Shown here in pieces: positions 46,590 to 57,836 of a DNA stretch of 64,000 nucleotides (positions within the stretch are counted from its first letter, which is position 1; every line of letters begins with the position of its first letter). A program made the translations under genes and the position numbers. The DNA is from Adineta vaga. Taxonomy: Eukaryota > Rotifera. The notes below the pieces were generated by a model. The model was given only the letters and a program-made list of their open reading frames with translations, was not told where the DNA came from and did not search any database. Location of the stretch: positions 17,050,001 to 17,114,000 of the forward strand of contig CP075493.1 of NCBI GenBank assembly GCA_021613535.1. The letters are read 5' to 3'.

Positions 46590-46899
46590 CTTGATTGAAT
46601 TTTGTAAACATGAACATATTTTATCAATACAATTGATCATTTACGTTTAAAAAAATGTTCAAATTCTATGTATATCAGTTTAGAAAAATGTACAATAACT
46701 GTGCTATATATTCTAAATGTTATCTTTTAGAAGAAGATCATTCTAGACGAGTTTTATGTTCGTAAAATAGCATCGATTATAAATCAATCCTAATTGATGA
46801 GATAGAAGACATAGGGAAGTCATAGAGAAATATCAGTATTTTTTTAATAACTCAGGAATCGCTCATCCAATCAGACTCATCTTCGAACTCGAGTGAGAT

Positions 46900-46951
46900 A
46901 TGGGGTGAGGGTGAGTGTTGGTTAACTACGTAGATCCACACTCTCACACTC
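46900..46951. repeat. Telomere-like hairpin element (copy M), degenerate
   Basis: TGGGGTGAGGGTGAGTG, spacer TTGGTTAACTACGTAGAT, then CCACACTCTCACACTCT. The centre is itself palindromic. Confidence 0.5.
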
Positions 46952-47697
46952 TACGTTAAAAAGAACATCAAGGTAAGATACAATGATTAAACGCAAAACG
47001 AAGTAGTAGCCCTCATGGAGAATATGAAAGCATTACATATTTCTCCAATCAACATATGTTTTCCATTAATCCCATCTGCCTCAACACTTTTTAGAAGACG
47101 TGTGTGTATGCGTTAAATTGAAGAAGTAGTTTTCTCTTCGCCTTTGGTATAATGATGCTTATTTACCGTTTGAACATATAACAATATTCAATTAGATTTG
47201 GTTTCTCATATATTGACAAACTTTGATACATAGGCCACACGTGTGAAATAACATCCATCGATTTTATTCTGAAATTATCGCCAAATAATAATTTAAAATC
47301 TGTTAAAACACAAATAAGCAAGTGTAATTGATAAAAATCGTGTTATTTATTTTAATTTCTCATTGCCATCCAATATAATGCTATAGTTAGTCGTTTAACT
47401 GTTATATCACTAGATCAAATATCATCACTACACGAGCACTTTTGACTATGCAGAATCAGTTACGAGGAAGTAAAATGCTGCGTTTGTGACTTATGTGATA
47501 AATGATTTTCGATTTCATCGATAAAATCAAATACTTGCTATCGAATGAAAAACAGAAGTGATTGAAAATATCAAACGGAAGAGAATAGTAGGGTGATAAG
47601 TACAGAATGAAATCAATGACATCATTCTAAAGGGTAGCATATCTCTCTCTCTTTCTCTATTATCTATTTCTACACTAAATATGATATTTATATATTG
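46952..47697. other. Intergenic, nothing recognised
   Basis: AT-rich, with a CT-rich tract (CTCTCTCTCTTTCTCT) near 47643. No gene is supported. Confidence 0.5.
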
Positions 47698-47707
47698 TAT
47701 ATAAAAG
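47698..47707 (+). promoter_or_regulatory. TATA box upstream of the phospholipase-D-like pseudogene
   Basis: TATATAAAAG, 128 bp before the first ATG of the remnant at 47835. It may be a surviving promoter. Confidence 0.4.
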
Positions 47708-47834
47708 TATTCGTACTATTCATTGTTTTTCAACATTAAACATAATTGTTTATACAAAGATTCACAGATACAAATGAGATAACAACAATTAAATATCATC
47801 ACTTTTCTTTGGTTTTTAATAAAAATTTTCACTT

Positions 47835-48772
47835 ATGAATGTAAAAGAAACAGCAATAACTCAAGATCCTTTCTATATTATTGCACATATGGCTAATAAT
47901 CGTGAAACTCTTGATTGGGCAGTATTAAGAGGTGCCAATGCAATTGAAAATGATTTTTAATTTAATAATGATGGATATCCTAGTGTTGTTGAACATGGAC
48001 GAATATGTGATTGTGATTGCAATATTCACAAAGATAGCATTTGTTATCATGGACTAGATAAAAAAATATGTAGGATCGAAAGCCAGAGATGATGTTACAG
48101 CTTATGTAAGACATGTTGCACAACTTAATGGTGTCGCTTTGTTCATTGTCGATTCGAAAATAAAAGCTAAATTGGAAAATGGACTTAATCAAAGCTGGAG
48201 AGACAATTATTTCTTTTCTTGATAGCAATTTCTTTAAATATGGTTACAAAGGAAAAGTCATTATTGAATCTTCAAAAGTCGATACATTCAAATATATACA
48301 AGCTACAGTTAAAGCAGCGAATAATTCAGTAAATAGAGATCATTATTTATTGACATTCGATGGAGAAGATAATAATTATCAAAATGTTATATCAATATTG
48401 TCTGGTTTAACAAATCATCGTGTATATGAAACAGGAATTACTATCTGTTCTGGAAAAACATTTTATACTGCTATTCAGAATAGTATTAATGGTAAAAGTA
48501 ATGGAGAACATGGTATGACTTAACTCTGAACTATAAATGAAAAATCTTCTATGAAAGATTAAATTAATCGAGGTGCTCAATGAATCGTGACAAATCGAAT
48601 CGCTTTAGCCAAACGAGTAGCAGTCTCAATGGGTGTAACAATGGCAAAGGTTTCTACGTCTATTCTTATCTCGAAAGTTTCTACATCATCGATAGATAAA
48701 TGTGATTGTGATTATCATAGAGGAGGTTGTATGATTTCGTGGCCTGCACCAAGTAAAAAAGCTTGCCAATAA
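47835..48772 (+). pseudogene. Sicariid/GDPD-type phospholipase D homolog, inactivated
   Basis: The reading frames follow the order of the sphingomyelinase-D/GDPD-like phospholipase D family. There is an N-terminal block with the first catalytic His (YIIAHMAN), a metal-binding acidic pair, and the second His in EHG followed by a cysteine loop. Middle strands and a C-terminal RGA.GIVTNR-like block come later. In this family the enzyme cleaves choline- or ethanolamine-containing sphingolipids. Lesions are an in-frame TAA near 47959, a frameshift near 48065, another near 48190, and stops between 48522 and 48585. No signal peptide is present, so a 5' exon may be lost. It is non-functional as read. 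Confidence 0.7.
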
Positions 48773-49138
48773 TTTATTTGATTTCAATCAGTTTTTCCCC
48801 CATTGCTAATTAGCTTCTTTTATGCCTCAAAGTTCCAACGAATAAAACAAAACAAAAATGTTTATTTTTGCTAAAAAGTTTACAAAGTCAGACATGCTGA
48901 AGTTTTTTACAATATTATTTGTCGAGCTCTAACATATTTCTATTTGATATCAAATTTCCTTATATATTCTTGTAGAGAATTTGACGCCACATCTTTTGGT
49001 AAAAACCTGAGGAAAAACAATTGGACCATATAGAGAAAAATAATAAAAAAATTCGGCTCCGTTCCCCTGGATCACCCGTTATACATATATGAATAGTTCG
49101 AGTAAATTTGAAAAAAAACTACAATGATAACAGTAATT

Positions 49139-49888
49139 TTAATATTGTTCATCGCCTGTTTCTGGATAGATACGAAGTTCATCAATAACTAAGCCAATAG
49201 TAAGCAACAAGCCAAATTCAGAAGAACTATATTGTGTGTGGTTCATAACCATGAATTCGTATGCATAATCATCAAATGGATATTTTGGGCGTTGATAATT
49301 AATGTATGCTATGGCTTTCGTACTATTCGTATTTGTAATCGTCATTCGAAAAGGATGCATTTCTAAAGCAGCAAGAGTGAACATTGGATATATTTTGGTG
49401 AATGTCCAGCTTGATTCATTTCGTGTTCTTTCTGTTTCATTAATAATAACTTGTTTCCCACTTGTTGTAGAAATGAGATCAAGTGATAATGGTGTATTGA
49501 CTGAGAAATTAATTAAGTCATCTTGGCAAAGTTGTAACGCACCTTTTGGCTCGGTTAATGTTGTGTAGATAACATAACATTTTATTCTTGAGCTGTCACA
49601 TGAATGAACACAATCTTGTACAAAATCGCAGAGTTGCTCAGTATTATTTGATTTAAAAACAAGACTGTAGTTAGCATATGATGATATGGGTTGTTTTACC
49701 ATATAATTTGCTGGCAAATGAAATTCATCCTGCCAATTTTTTTGTAATAATCCATGTGGTACCATTAATTTGATACATTCTCCTCTTGAGAAAAAAAACA
49801 TGTAACTAAATAAAATATGAGACGCTGTCATCTTAGTGAGCAATAAACTTTTTAATGTTCGACGAGAGCAAATAGAAACACGGTTCAT
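49139..49888 (-). CDS. Secreted or membrane-anchored protein, possible tubby/LURP-like fold
   Basis: An intact frame of 249 residues from ATG 49888. A later Met opens a signal-like segment (MTASHILFSYMFFFSRGECI) and may be the true start. The body is beta-rich with four cysteines (QLCDFVQDCVHSCDSSRIKC) and several N-glycosylation sites (NYSL, NETE, NESS, NHT). It ends in a hydrophobic helix (FGLLLTIGLVIDEL), as do the proteins at 52674 and 58456; the layout resembles tubby-like/LURP-one domains, whose barrel encloses a C-terminal helix. The family call is weak; I do not recognise the protein directly. Flanks 48775-49138 hold nothing. Confidence 0.5.
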   Translation of the reverse strand: MNRVSICSRRTLKSLLLTKMTASHILFSYMFFFSRGECIKLMVPHGLLQKNWQDEFHLPANYMVKQPISSYANYSLVFKSNNTEQLCDFVQDCVHSCDSSRIKCYVIYTTLTEPKGALQLCQDDLINFSVNTPLSLDLISTTSGKQVIINETERTRNESSWTFTKIYPMFTLAALEMHPFRMTITNTNSTKAIAYINYQRPKYPFDDYAYEFMVMNHTQYSSSEFGLLLTIGLVIDELRIYPETGDEQY

Positions 49889-51313
49889 CTCTCAGTCAAT
49901 ATAATGTGAACTTCTTCATCTTCAATACACATTATAACGAGTTGGATAGAATATACTCCTATTGGTGCACTGCTTTTTTTCTCCATTCTTACCGCTTCTT
50001 TTTTCAAGTCGTGTACATCTTCTTGTACATATGAGAGAACAATCTATTCACGACAGAAAAAGAAGACGAAAAGTAAGCGGTCACATACTGACTAGGAGAG
50101 AAAAGAGAACAAGGCGAGGAGTATAGAGATTATAAAAGAAGACGAATAGAGAAGGAATGATTAAACATTCTCTTTCTTCCCAAACGTTCATAGCTAACTT
50201 AATGTTTGTTCATAGTTTGAGCACGTAAGTTCAGTTGTTCTTTTCATGAACGTGTGGCGAATGCAAATACTTAAAATTTAATTCTTACAGAGTTTTTTCA
50301 ATACAGTGAGTGCTATAAACATATACGCATTATAAGAGTATTTAGAAAATTTTGTTTGAAAAAAATGTATTTTAAGCTATTTTACAGTGTTTAGTATTTT
50401 GATTATAACATTATCATTCTTCAATAAAATTCAAAAAGTTTTTACCAAAATGATCAGCGAAAAAAGCTCTACAAAGTCGGTCAACAAACAAAATTTTCTG
50501 AATACCCTTATAATTTGTATATGTGTAAAAAAATTAAACCGTACATGCTTTTGCGGCACTCACTGTGTCATCTTGATGTAGTAGAACTTGGATAAATATG
50601 TATCCGCTGCAGAAATAGATTGAATAGAACCATTCCTTAAGATTTTACACTCGGGGTAAGCTTTTTTTTTTCTAACAGAAGCAATATTTCTGACATTGAT
50701 CAGCAGTAATAAATAACTCGATCTTTTGAAATTTAAGGAAATGAGAAGGTGAGAATTTTATCTGAGGCAATGTGCATTTAAAAATAGAAAACTTTGTTAT
50801 TTATTCTTTCTGTATTTACTCTACATATGCAATACAGTTCAATCAATATTATTGCTTAAAAAAAGCGTGCATTAGAAAAAAAGATAGATATATAGAGGTA
50901 TAACGATAGAAAAAGTGGACAAGCAGAAGAGATGTATGCAGAGATATTTCAATCTGATCAATATTGGGAGGTAGAGTGACATTTTTTCAAGAAAGTTGAG
51001 ATTATCTTCTTTGGTTATTTATTTTGTAACAACTTTTTCCGATTCAGGAGAACTTTATAAAATAAAAAACCTCAATTTTACCCTCCAGTCTTTTGAGAAG
51101 AAAAATTATTTTTGTACAGAATTCAAAATAGTTTTTCCATACTTTTAACACCGTGGACATTCATACCAGCGAATATTGATCAAAATCATGCTATATAGAA
51201 AGCACAACTATGTAAATGTCTCAGCATTAAGCTCTAAATCTTTGAAAATCTGGTTACATTCATGCAACTCATATTGTTTATTAAAGAGAAATTTTTCCTC
51301 CTAATAAAAACTC
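49889..51313. other. Intergenic, nothing recognised
   Basis: AT-rich. TATAAAAG occurs at 50131-50138 on the plus strand but no supported gene follows it. Confidence 0.5.
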
Positions 51314-51657
51314 CCCAGACAGACAAGGACCGAAAAAATACGCGTAAAAACGGTGATATTTTAACGAAAATAAAATCGGGAAAAGCGCACATTTTCAGGA
51401 ATTAATACGCGTTAAATTTCTTTCGTAGCGTTAAAAACCCGTTAATCCTTGGCATTTAACGAGTAATACTGCGTTTAATCTTATAAAATAACGGGTTATT
51501 ACGAAGAAATCTTGAACGCATTAAAATATTTATGCGTAAAAACACGTTTAAGATTCGTCAAAACGGCGTTTTTACGATTGCGAACTGTTACTACGCCGTT
51601 TTAACAAAATCTCAACGTGTTTTTACGCGTTTTTTTGATAAGTTTTGTCTGTCTGGG
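51314..51657. mobile_element. MITE with CCCAGACAGACAA ends
   Basis: A 344-bp element whose ends CCCAGACAGACAA and TTGTCTGTCTGGG are inverted; subterminal ACGCGTAAAAAC also mirrors. The interior is dense in ACGCGT/AACGGCGTTTTTACG motifs, unlike the flanking AT-rich DNA. No ORF and no clear target duplication. The stretch 51658-52673 holds nothing else. Confidence 0.7.
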
Positions 51658-52673
51658 TCCGCTTTTCCTTCAATTTTTTTTCAGAGACTAAACCGTTGTT
51701 AAATACATCTTATGGTATTTCTTAAGAATTTTCACGTTATTCGCCCATACCTAATTCCAGTTATGTTTATTACAAAGTCATATTTTTAGGCCAACATTGA
51801 GCTTCTGGTTGTCCTCATACTTAGCCCATGATGGACACAAATAAAGAGATGAACATCACTGATTTTATACGAAAAGATAGAGAAAAAAGTTGTCTATTTG
51901 CTCAATATTGAATTAAATCGAAAAGAAGAAATTGATATACAATTTGAGCCTGACTACTCCATTTTTGATAGGAATTTTTCCGAAGTCGATCACTTTCAGT
52001 CGTGTTTTTATAATCATGATCATACATAAAAATATTTTACTATATATAATTTGATAGAGAATTTTGAGCTCTACAAAACTATATATTTTCCAAGGTCTAG
52101 AAACGTTGGTTACTAAGGGAATTGTTAGTCATACTGTTCTGAGATGCGATTTTAGCATTTTCTCGGCCACTATTTAGTCATCTCTAATTGAGAAAACTCT
52201 AGATTATGTCGAAACTGATATTATATTCGCAATCAGCACTCAAGAGTAGCCGCCTACTTCGACTTCGAATATAAATAAAGATTTTGACAAAGCGTTCCTA
52301 GACGTAGTTTTTGGAAGATAAATATTTAGTTTTTGTTACTCATCAATATAATTCATAAACAAAGATACATATGTGCATATTTTAGGATTATAATGAATGG
52401 CAACCAATGTAAAACTATTCCTATTCTCACTGGAAAACATTCTTTGTGAATTGTAATCACTTATAGATAAAAGAAAATCTATTCCTGTTCTATAGAGAAA
52501 CTCTAGCTCAAGTTTTATCATTTATTTTCGAAGTGATACCAAATAGTTGAATGTGCATTTATATTCGAATTCAAACTAGGCAGCTCATTTGAAAAAGAAG
52601 CCATACACAAATCTTCTATTTTGAAAGAACATTTTTATGAACTATTGTGTCATGTCTTCATTTTATTTAGAAG

Positions 52674-53291
52674 ATGTTGATTATTCAAATTAATCTGGCG
52701 ATATTGATTCTATCAAACATCTTATTATTGGCTGCGGATGATCAGCAAAAAGAAAAAAATCGACTAAGCTTTGATGTACCACGTCGTTTATTATTCCATT
52801 CTAATAAGGAACATCTACTTTTCATCGGAAAAAATGCAGCCAATATTAGCACCAACGGTTCAAGATTTAACATTCGTTTTCGTTATAGTATTCATGATTT
52901 TCGTCTCATCATTACAGATTCAAATGATGATCATAAATTTTATAAAGTAATGTGTAATATATATTACAAATGTCGTATTTTACAAGATGGAATAGAATTA
53001 ATTCGATTGAATGGATCGATCATAAAAAAACTTCACTTTGATACGTTTAGCAATCGTCAATCAATTAACATAGGAAATAATTGGACCATGTTAATTATGT
53101 CTGACGAAGATAAAGTAATGCTATTTCATGCGGCTTATAGCAATCAACAACCTCTAGTAGAGCTTGCTCCATTCAAGCTTTCTGGCATACGTTCAATGAA
53201 TTGTACCTACTCAATCAACATCATTCAGCAACCTCTTTTCAAACCTGCATTTCTCATTGCAATGGGTATCATAGTTGACGGTCTAACATGA
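52674..53291 (+). CDS. Secreted protein, possible tubby/LURP-like fold
   Basis: An intact frame of 205 residues. The start MLIIQINLAILILSNILLLA is a signal peptide, followed by a charged segment and a beta-rich body. Strands such as NIRFRYSIHDFRLIITDSND and NNWTMLIMSDEDKVMLFHAA, cysteines CNIYYKC, N-glycosylation sites, and the C-terminal helix KPAFLIAMGIIVDGL resemble the 58456 gene and, less closely, 49139. Tubby-like/LURP-one domains bind lipids or membranes; a secreted version would be unusual. An acceptor-like TTTATTTAG just before the ATG leaves open an upstream exon. 53292-53768 holds nothing recognised. Confidence 0.55.
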   Translation: MLIIQINLAILILSNILLLAADDQQKEKNRLSFDVPRRLLFHSNKEHLLFIGKNAANISTNGSRFNIRFRYSIHDFRLIITDSNDDHKFYKVMCNIYYKCRILQDGIELIRLNGSIIKKLHFDTFSNRQSINIGNNWTMLIMSDEDKVMLFHAAYSNQQPLVELAPFKLSGIRSMNCTYSINIIQQPLFKPAFLIAMGIIVDGLT

Positions 53292-53777
53292 ATATCAATA
53301 TAAGAAAGTCAAAAATCTATTGACTATTAGCATTACGTTCTTAACTAATTTTGTTTCCATTTAAATTATTCAATAAAAACATGAATTTATATAAGAAAAT
53401 CTATGACAATGGTCGTATAGTAAACATAAAATAGAATAAAAAAGGATATAGATACAATCAAGGCTAACATTGAATAGAAATGAAATAAATGCAGAGAAAT
53501 GAAACATAAAGACTAGGGCAATTCCATGGGATCTCAACCACAGTGTACAAAATTTTTCTCTGATTCTGATGAAATTCTCAGCGTTTGTAGAGCTTTTAGT
53601 TCTGAGTATTTTAATAGAAAAAAATTCAAAATCTTTTATTTCCGCGGATAGATACTAAAGACAGTTTTATCACTAAAATGTCGAAAAAAACTCGACAAAC
53701 GAGTTGTTAGCATCATTTTGACCAATAGTTTGGGATAGTTTTTGTCATCAAAGCAAAATCAAACATGAAATGTAAGG

Positions 53778-54716
53778 AGGTACCTGTAATTTATGCAATC
53801 ACCCGTAATCACCCAACCTTTTGAGATACGATAAAAGTGAGTCTGACAACCACCTACAACTCGATGAGTTATGTTCACAAACAGCCACAATCACCCACAT
53901 TTGATGAGTTTTAGACGAAATAAACCGCCCACAAAGGTGAAAAAAATAGTCCTCTTCAAAACAACCATCCAGAATCTCTCTTATAGTTCCACAAACGTCA
54001 GAAGTTGTCTCCTACAACCACCCATAGAATTACAAAAGCTACATTTTCTCAAGCACAAGTAGTGGGTTTACATAGGCCTGTAAGGATCTGAATGGGGGTG
54101 TGGGTGAGTGTGCATATAGTTCTCAGTTTGGCGTATAAGCGCGCAAAGGGTGTCCACATTCGCTTGCCTGATATTCGCACTAACATATGATGTTGAATAA
54201 GTATGAGTACGGTTATAATTAGTGAAACTATCAGTGTGGGTGTGGGTGTACTTGTACATCTCGTCGATGAAGAGTGAGTTAATTAGAATGTGTGAATTGG
54301 TTAAGTTTTGGGAGTGAGGAAGGAAATGTGGACACCCTTTGCGCGCTTATACGCCAAACTGAGAACTATATGCACACTCACCCACACCCCCATTCAGATC
54401 CTTACAGGCCTATGTAAACCCACTACTTGTGCTTGAGAAAATGTAGCTTTTGTAATTCTATGGGTGGTTGTAGGAGACAACTTCTGACGTTTGTGGAACT
54501 ATAAGAGAGATTCTGGATGGTTGTTTTGAAGAGGACTATTTTTTTCACCTTTGTGGGCGGTTTATTTCGTCTAAAACTCATCAAATGTGGGTGATTGTGG
54601 CTGTTTGTGAACATAACTCATCGAGTTGTAGGTGGTTGTCAGACTCACTTTTATCGTATCTCAAAAAGTTGGGTGGTTGTGGTGATTGCGGGTGATTGCA
54701 TAAATTACAGGTACCC
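53778..54716. mobile_element. Foldback element with ~385-bp arms and 9-bp target duplication (MULE-like)
   Basis: Nearly identical inverted arms (53778-~54160 and ~54327-54716) start GGTACCTGTAATTTATGCAA. They flank a ~165-bp centre containing GTGTGGGTGTGGGTGTAC. The perfect 9-bp duplication AATGTAAGG lies on both sides (53769-53777, 54717-54725). Long inverted ends with a 9-bp duplication are typical of Mutator-like elements. A 63-codon frame occurs in each arm but is only a mirror image. The near identity of the arms implies recent origin or ongoing gene conversion. The inner ends carry telomere-like GGGGGTGTGGGTGAGTGTG. Confidence 0.85.
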
Positions 54717-55486
54717 AATGTAAGGCCATATTAAAATTCCTCATGAAAAGGCGCATCGGATGGTACCAAATTGAATTTCAGTTTCGAAGAAAATTTGGAT
54801 TTCAATATGTCATGATGATTCATAACTGCCCACTAGTATACTGTGTGATTGACATTTTTGATCACGATCACGAATTTTCACGATCAAATTCACGATTAAG
54901 ATCAAAAGTATTGTATAATGTATCGCACCATAGGAAAAATATTTCATCGATCAGTTGTTCCATCTATCAGATACATTCTATTGGATGTGATCAAAAGGCA
55001 AAGGGGAAAAAGCGGATTTAAATGAGACAAAAATCAAACTTAAATCATGTAAATCACGTTTAAATCAGTTAAGTCACTTTTACATCATTTAAACTCATTA
55101 AGAAAATTTTACGAAATTAGTACTACAACTAGTTTAGTTATAACAGGTCACCCTTATGTGCGTTACTGGATGCTCATGTAGTATTGTAGAGCAAAACTAA
55201 TAACTTTTTCGGTTTGATTTTACGACAAACATGTGTCTTCGATAGTTGTAGAATATTTTCATAGATAATTTCTTCTTGCCTTTCTATTTAAAACAAATAA
55301 GTTAGAATCTAGAAGAATTCTATTCGATTTATTACTATCATTAAGAAAGAGAGCTGGAGAGAAAAGATATTCTCTCAAGGGTAAAAACCGATTTACGATT
55401 TTCATGATTTAAACAATTTAATTATGATTTTCAAATGATTTAAATTAGTTTAAATCATCAAAACTCATTATTTTATATGATTTGTC

Positions 55487-56024
55487 AAGGAGGAAAAGCT
55501 GGTTGCAATGATTCCCACTGAGTGTCATCCGTTTTCTTACTATCTGATCACGTGTTCAAGTGTTTTCTGAAAATGCATACAGTTTTCAATTATAAACCAT
55601 GGCAATCATCTTTTCACAGGCTCGAGTGGACAATAGATTTTTTAGTGTTAGCGTCTATGATGAATCATTCGACGCTGAACTTGAGATTTAGAGGGTCGTT
55701 CTAGTCTAACTGGCTTAGGACATCTGCCCAGATAGCAGAAGATGTGGGTTCGAATCCCACGAAGATCAATTTTTCTCTATTTTCTCTTTCTTTCGTTCTC
55801 TTTCACTGATGAACCCTTTCATGGCTCATATATGTAGCTAACCTTTAGTAACCATGATTATTAATGATTGCTCTCGTTATTTTGCCTATCATGCAATGAA
55901 CTCAGGTTGCATCTGATAGGACTTCTTATTTACATTATTCAGCAATGTGACAATCGTGTTATATAAGTGAACTTACGTCTGATGTTCAATGATTGCTTTG
56001 CATGCAATCAGCTTTTTCTCCCTT
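55487..56024. mobile_element. Nested MITE with CAAGGAGGAAAAGCTG ends
   Basis: CAAGGAGGAAAAGCTGGTTG at the left mirrors CAAGGGAGAAAAAGCTGATT at the right over 538 bp, inside the larger element. Flanking TGATTTGT / TGATTTAA may be a decayed 8-bp duplication. It carries the tRNA-like sequence below. Confidence 0.6.
55695..55768 (+). tRNA. tRNA-like sequence (pseudo-tRNA or SINE head)
   Basis: A D-arm (GTCT...GGAC), a perfect 5-bp anticodon stem TCTGC/GCAGA with loop CCAGATA, and a perfect T-arm GTGGG TTCGAAT CCCAC are in the right order and spacing. The acceptor stem is mismatched at three positions and loop position 33 is C instead of T. The anticodon would read AGA, yet the long Ser variable arm is absent. 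It is therefore likely a degenerate tRNA copy or a Pol III promoter of a SINE, lying inside a MITE. Confidence 0.4.
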
Positions 56025-56043
56025 GTGATTTAATGTGATTTAA

Positions 56044-56469
56044 CCCTGTGAGGACGGGATTACTTTTAAGAGAGGAAATGAAAATTTCGAAATTCTAAAA
56101 GATATATTTATTCTTATCCATAACAGAAAAGTCTAAAAGTACTTTAGAGTACGCTAATCTTGAAAATAATAGAAAGCTCAAAGTCCGACATCATCCTCAA
56201 CACATACGTATCTGGTGTCAGTTCTCTTTTTGGTTCTACTTCCTGTTTCCGCCCAAACAACACATTTTTTAAAGATTTTCTTTGGTCAATGTTGAAGATA
56301 TAAATGCAACAGAAAAAAAGTGAATGAGGTCGCAGTATAAATGGTAGTATAACAGTTTGACAGTCTATGTGCTAATTCAGATCATAAAAACATCGTAAGA
56401 GGTACGCACTAATTAATTATGAGTTAATTTCAAGCAAGACGTATATATACGTCACGCGTCCCCAAGGGG
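56044..56469. mobile_element. piggyBac-like MITE at TTAA
   Basis: 426 bp bounded by TTAA on both sides (56040-56043, 56470-56473), with imperfect inverted ends CCCTGTGAGGACGGG and CGCGTCCCCAAGGGG. It is inserted in the GATTTAAA-rich element. No ORF. Confidence 0.75.
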
Positions 56470-57099
56470 TTAAAATGATTTATTTATGATTTACAGTCGA
56501 TTTAAATCAGCCTGTTCCCTCTTGGTAAATCTCCAAGTTTTTTACATGTACTAATTCATCGTTCACTTCAACAATAACTTGATAGATTAGCGAGGAGGAA
56601 TCGGTAAATCGTAGCTCCTCGGAGTTCTTTTCTCAAGTCCTGAAACCCATAGCCTTGGAGTCCTGAAAAGTCCCATAGAGTCCACTAAACCCTAGATTCC
56701 ACGAGTCGCAGTTTTCTCAAGCTCTTGGAGCTCAGTATTCTTGACATCTGCCATATCCCCGTATGAAATTCGACAAAATTTTCATATAGTATTTTATCAT
56801 GGATTCTACGACTTCGGGACTCCACTGGTATCCCAGAGTCTGCCGTTTTCCCTTGGTAGACTAGTTGAATAAAAAATTAGTACAAGTACTTATATAACTT
56901 ATGAACATTTCCAGGGAAATAGTAACTTTATACCATTGTAAAATCCTATTGTAAAGCTTGATTTACACGAGTTTTAAATTAGTTAAACTCAATTCAAGTC
57001 ATAAAAATCACTTTAACTCATTTTAAACCACTAAATCATAAATCACTTTTTCCCCCTTGGAATAAAACCTGACAGGGTTCTGAGTCAGAGCTTAAACCT

Positions 57100-57612
57100 C
57101 AAATAGTTTCCTATGGCGTCATTTTTTTTTACAGAGTAGCACCGCTTATGGCTGATCTAAATCCCAAGAAGGTGATGCTGAGCGTTTGGTGGGTGTCAAT
57201 AGGATTATTCATTGGGAAATTCTTCCAAATGGTTGCAACATCACTGCTGATCTCTACTGTCAACAACTGCATCGGGTTGCCAAAATACTCAAGGGAAAGC
57301 AGGATCGAATTTATCATTTGCATGAAAACTCAAGACCCCATGTTGCAAAGTCAATCTTTGAAAAATTATTGAAGCTCGGATGGATTACCATTCCTCCTCT
57401 ACCTTATTCTCCTAACTTAGCTCCAACGGACTATCATTTGTTTCGTTCTCTTTTTCATCATTTGCATGAGAAAAAGGTCGACGCCGAGAACGACGTGAAA
57501 ATGGATATCGCCAACTTCTTTGATAACAAATCCTAGGTCTACTACGAACATGGGAACTGATCTCTGCCAGAGCGTTGCGACAAGTCATATATAGTAGTGG
57601 TGCATATATCAC
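57100..57612 (+). pseudogene. mariner transposase remnant
   Basis: Plus-strand frames read as the C-terminal half of a mariner (Tc1/mariner) transposase. NPKKVMLSVWW comes first, then after a frameshift near 57190 IIHWEILPNGCNITADLYCQ, HENSRPHVAKSIFEKLLKLG with the second catalytic Asp region lost or altered, and PPLPYSPNLAPTDYHLFRSL, the mariner third-Asp block. Stops follow near 57535. The N-terminal DNA-binding half and first catalytic Asp are missing, and no terminal repeats were identified. Composition is less AT-rich than the flanks, as expected of a transposon. Confidence 0.8.
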
Positions 57613-57836
57613 TGAAAGCTAGTTCTACTGTTGAAGTTAAAAAATACTAATAAAATTTTTGAAAAAAACGCAAAAGCGTTGTTGTCGACCTAATATAGTT
57701 TATATGGCATTGATAAATTATTCTGTTTCTCGTAGAGAAGAGTCTAGCATACATAAATTGTCTGCTTGCTTGCTTGTATGTTCACACTTCACTGATTGGT
57801 TCAAGAAAAAGGTGAAAATAAAAGGGATAGTTATCT

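Larger units (their letters stand above)
54999..57060. mobile_element. Large nested inverted-repeat element (GATTTAAA-rich)
   Basis: Left end CAAAGGGGAAAAAGCGGATT and right end CCAAGGGGGAAAAAGTGATT (minus strand) are inverted repeats. Both run inward through degenerate GATTTAAATCA / AAATCACTTTAACTCA units. The interior contains two further insertions (55487-56024, 56044-56469) and GC-richer non-coding DNA at 56580-56870. The terminal 17 bp match the foldback family at 14174 and 38046. No ORF. Confidence 0.6.

Noticed and set aside
53871-54062. 63-residue ORF repeated on the other strand at 54423-54614
   Set aside because: The duplication is explained by the inverted arms of the foldback element; there is no coding signature.
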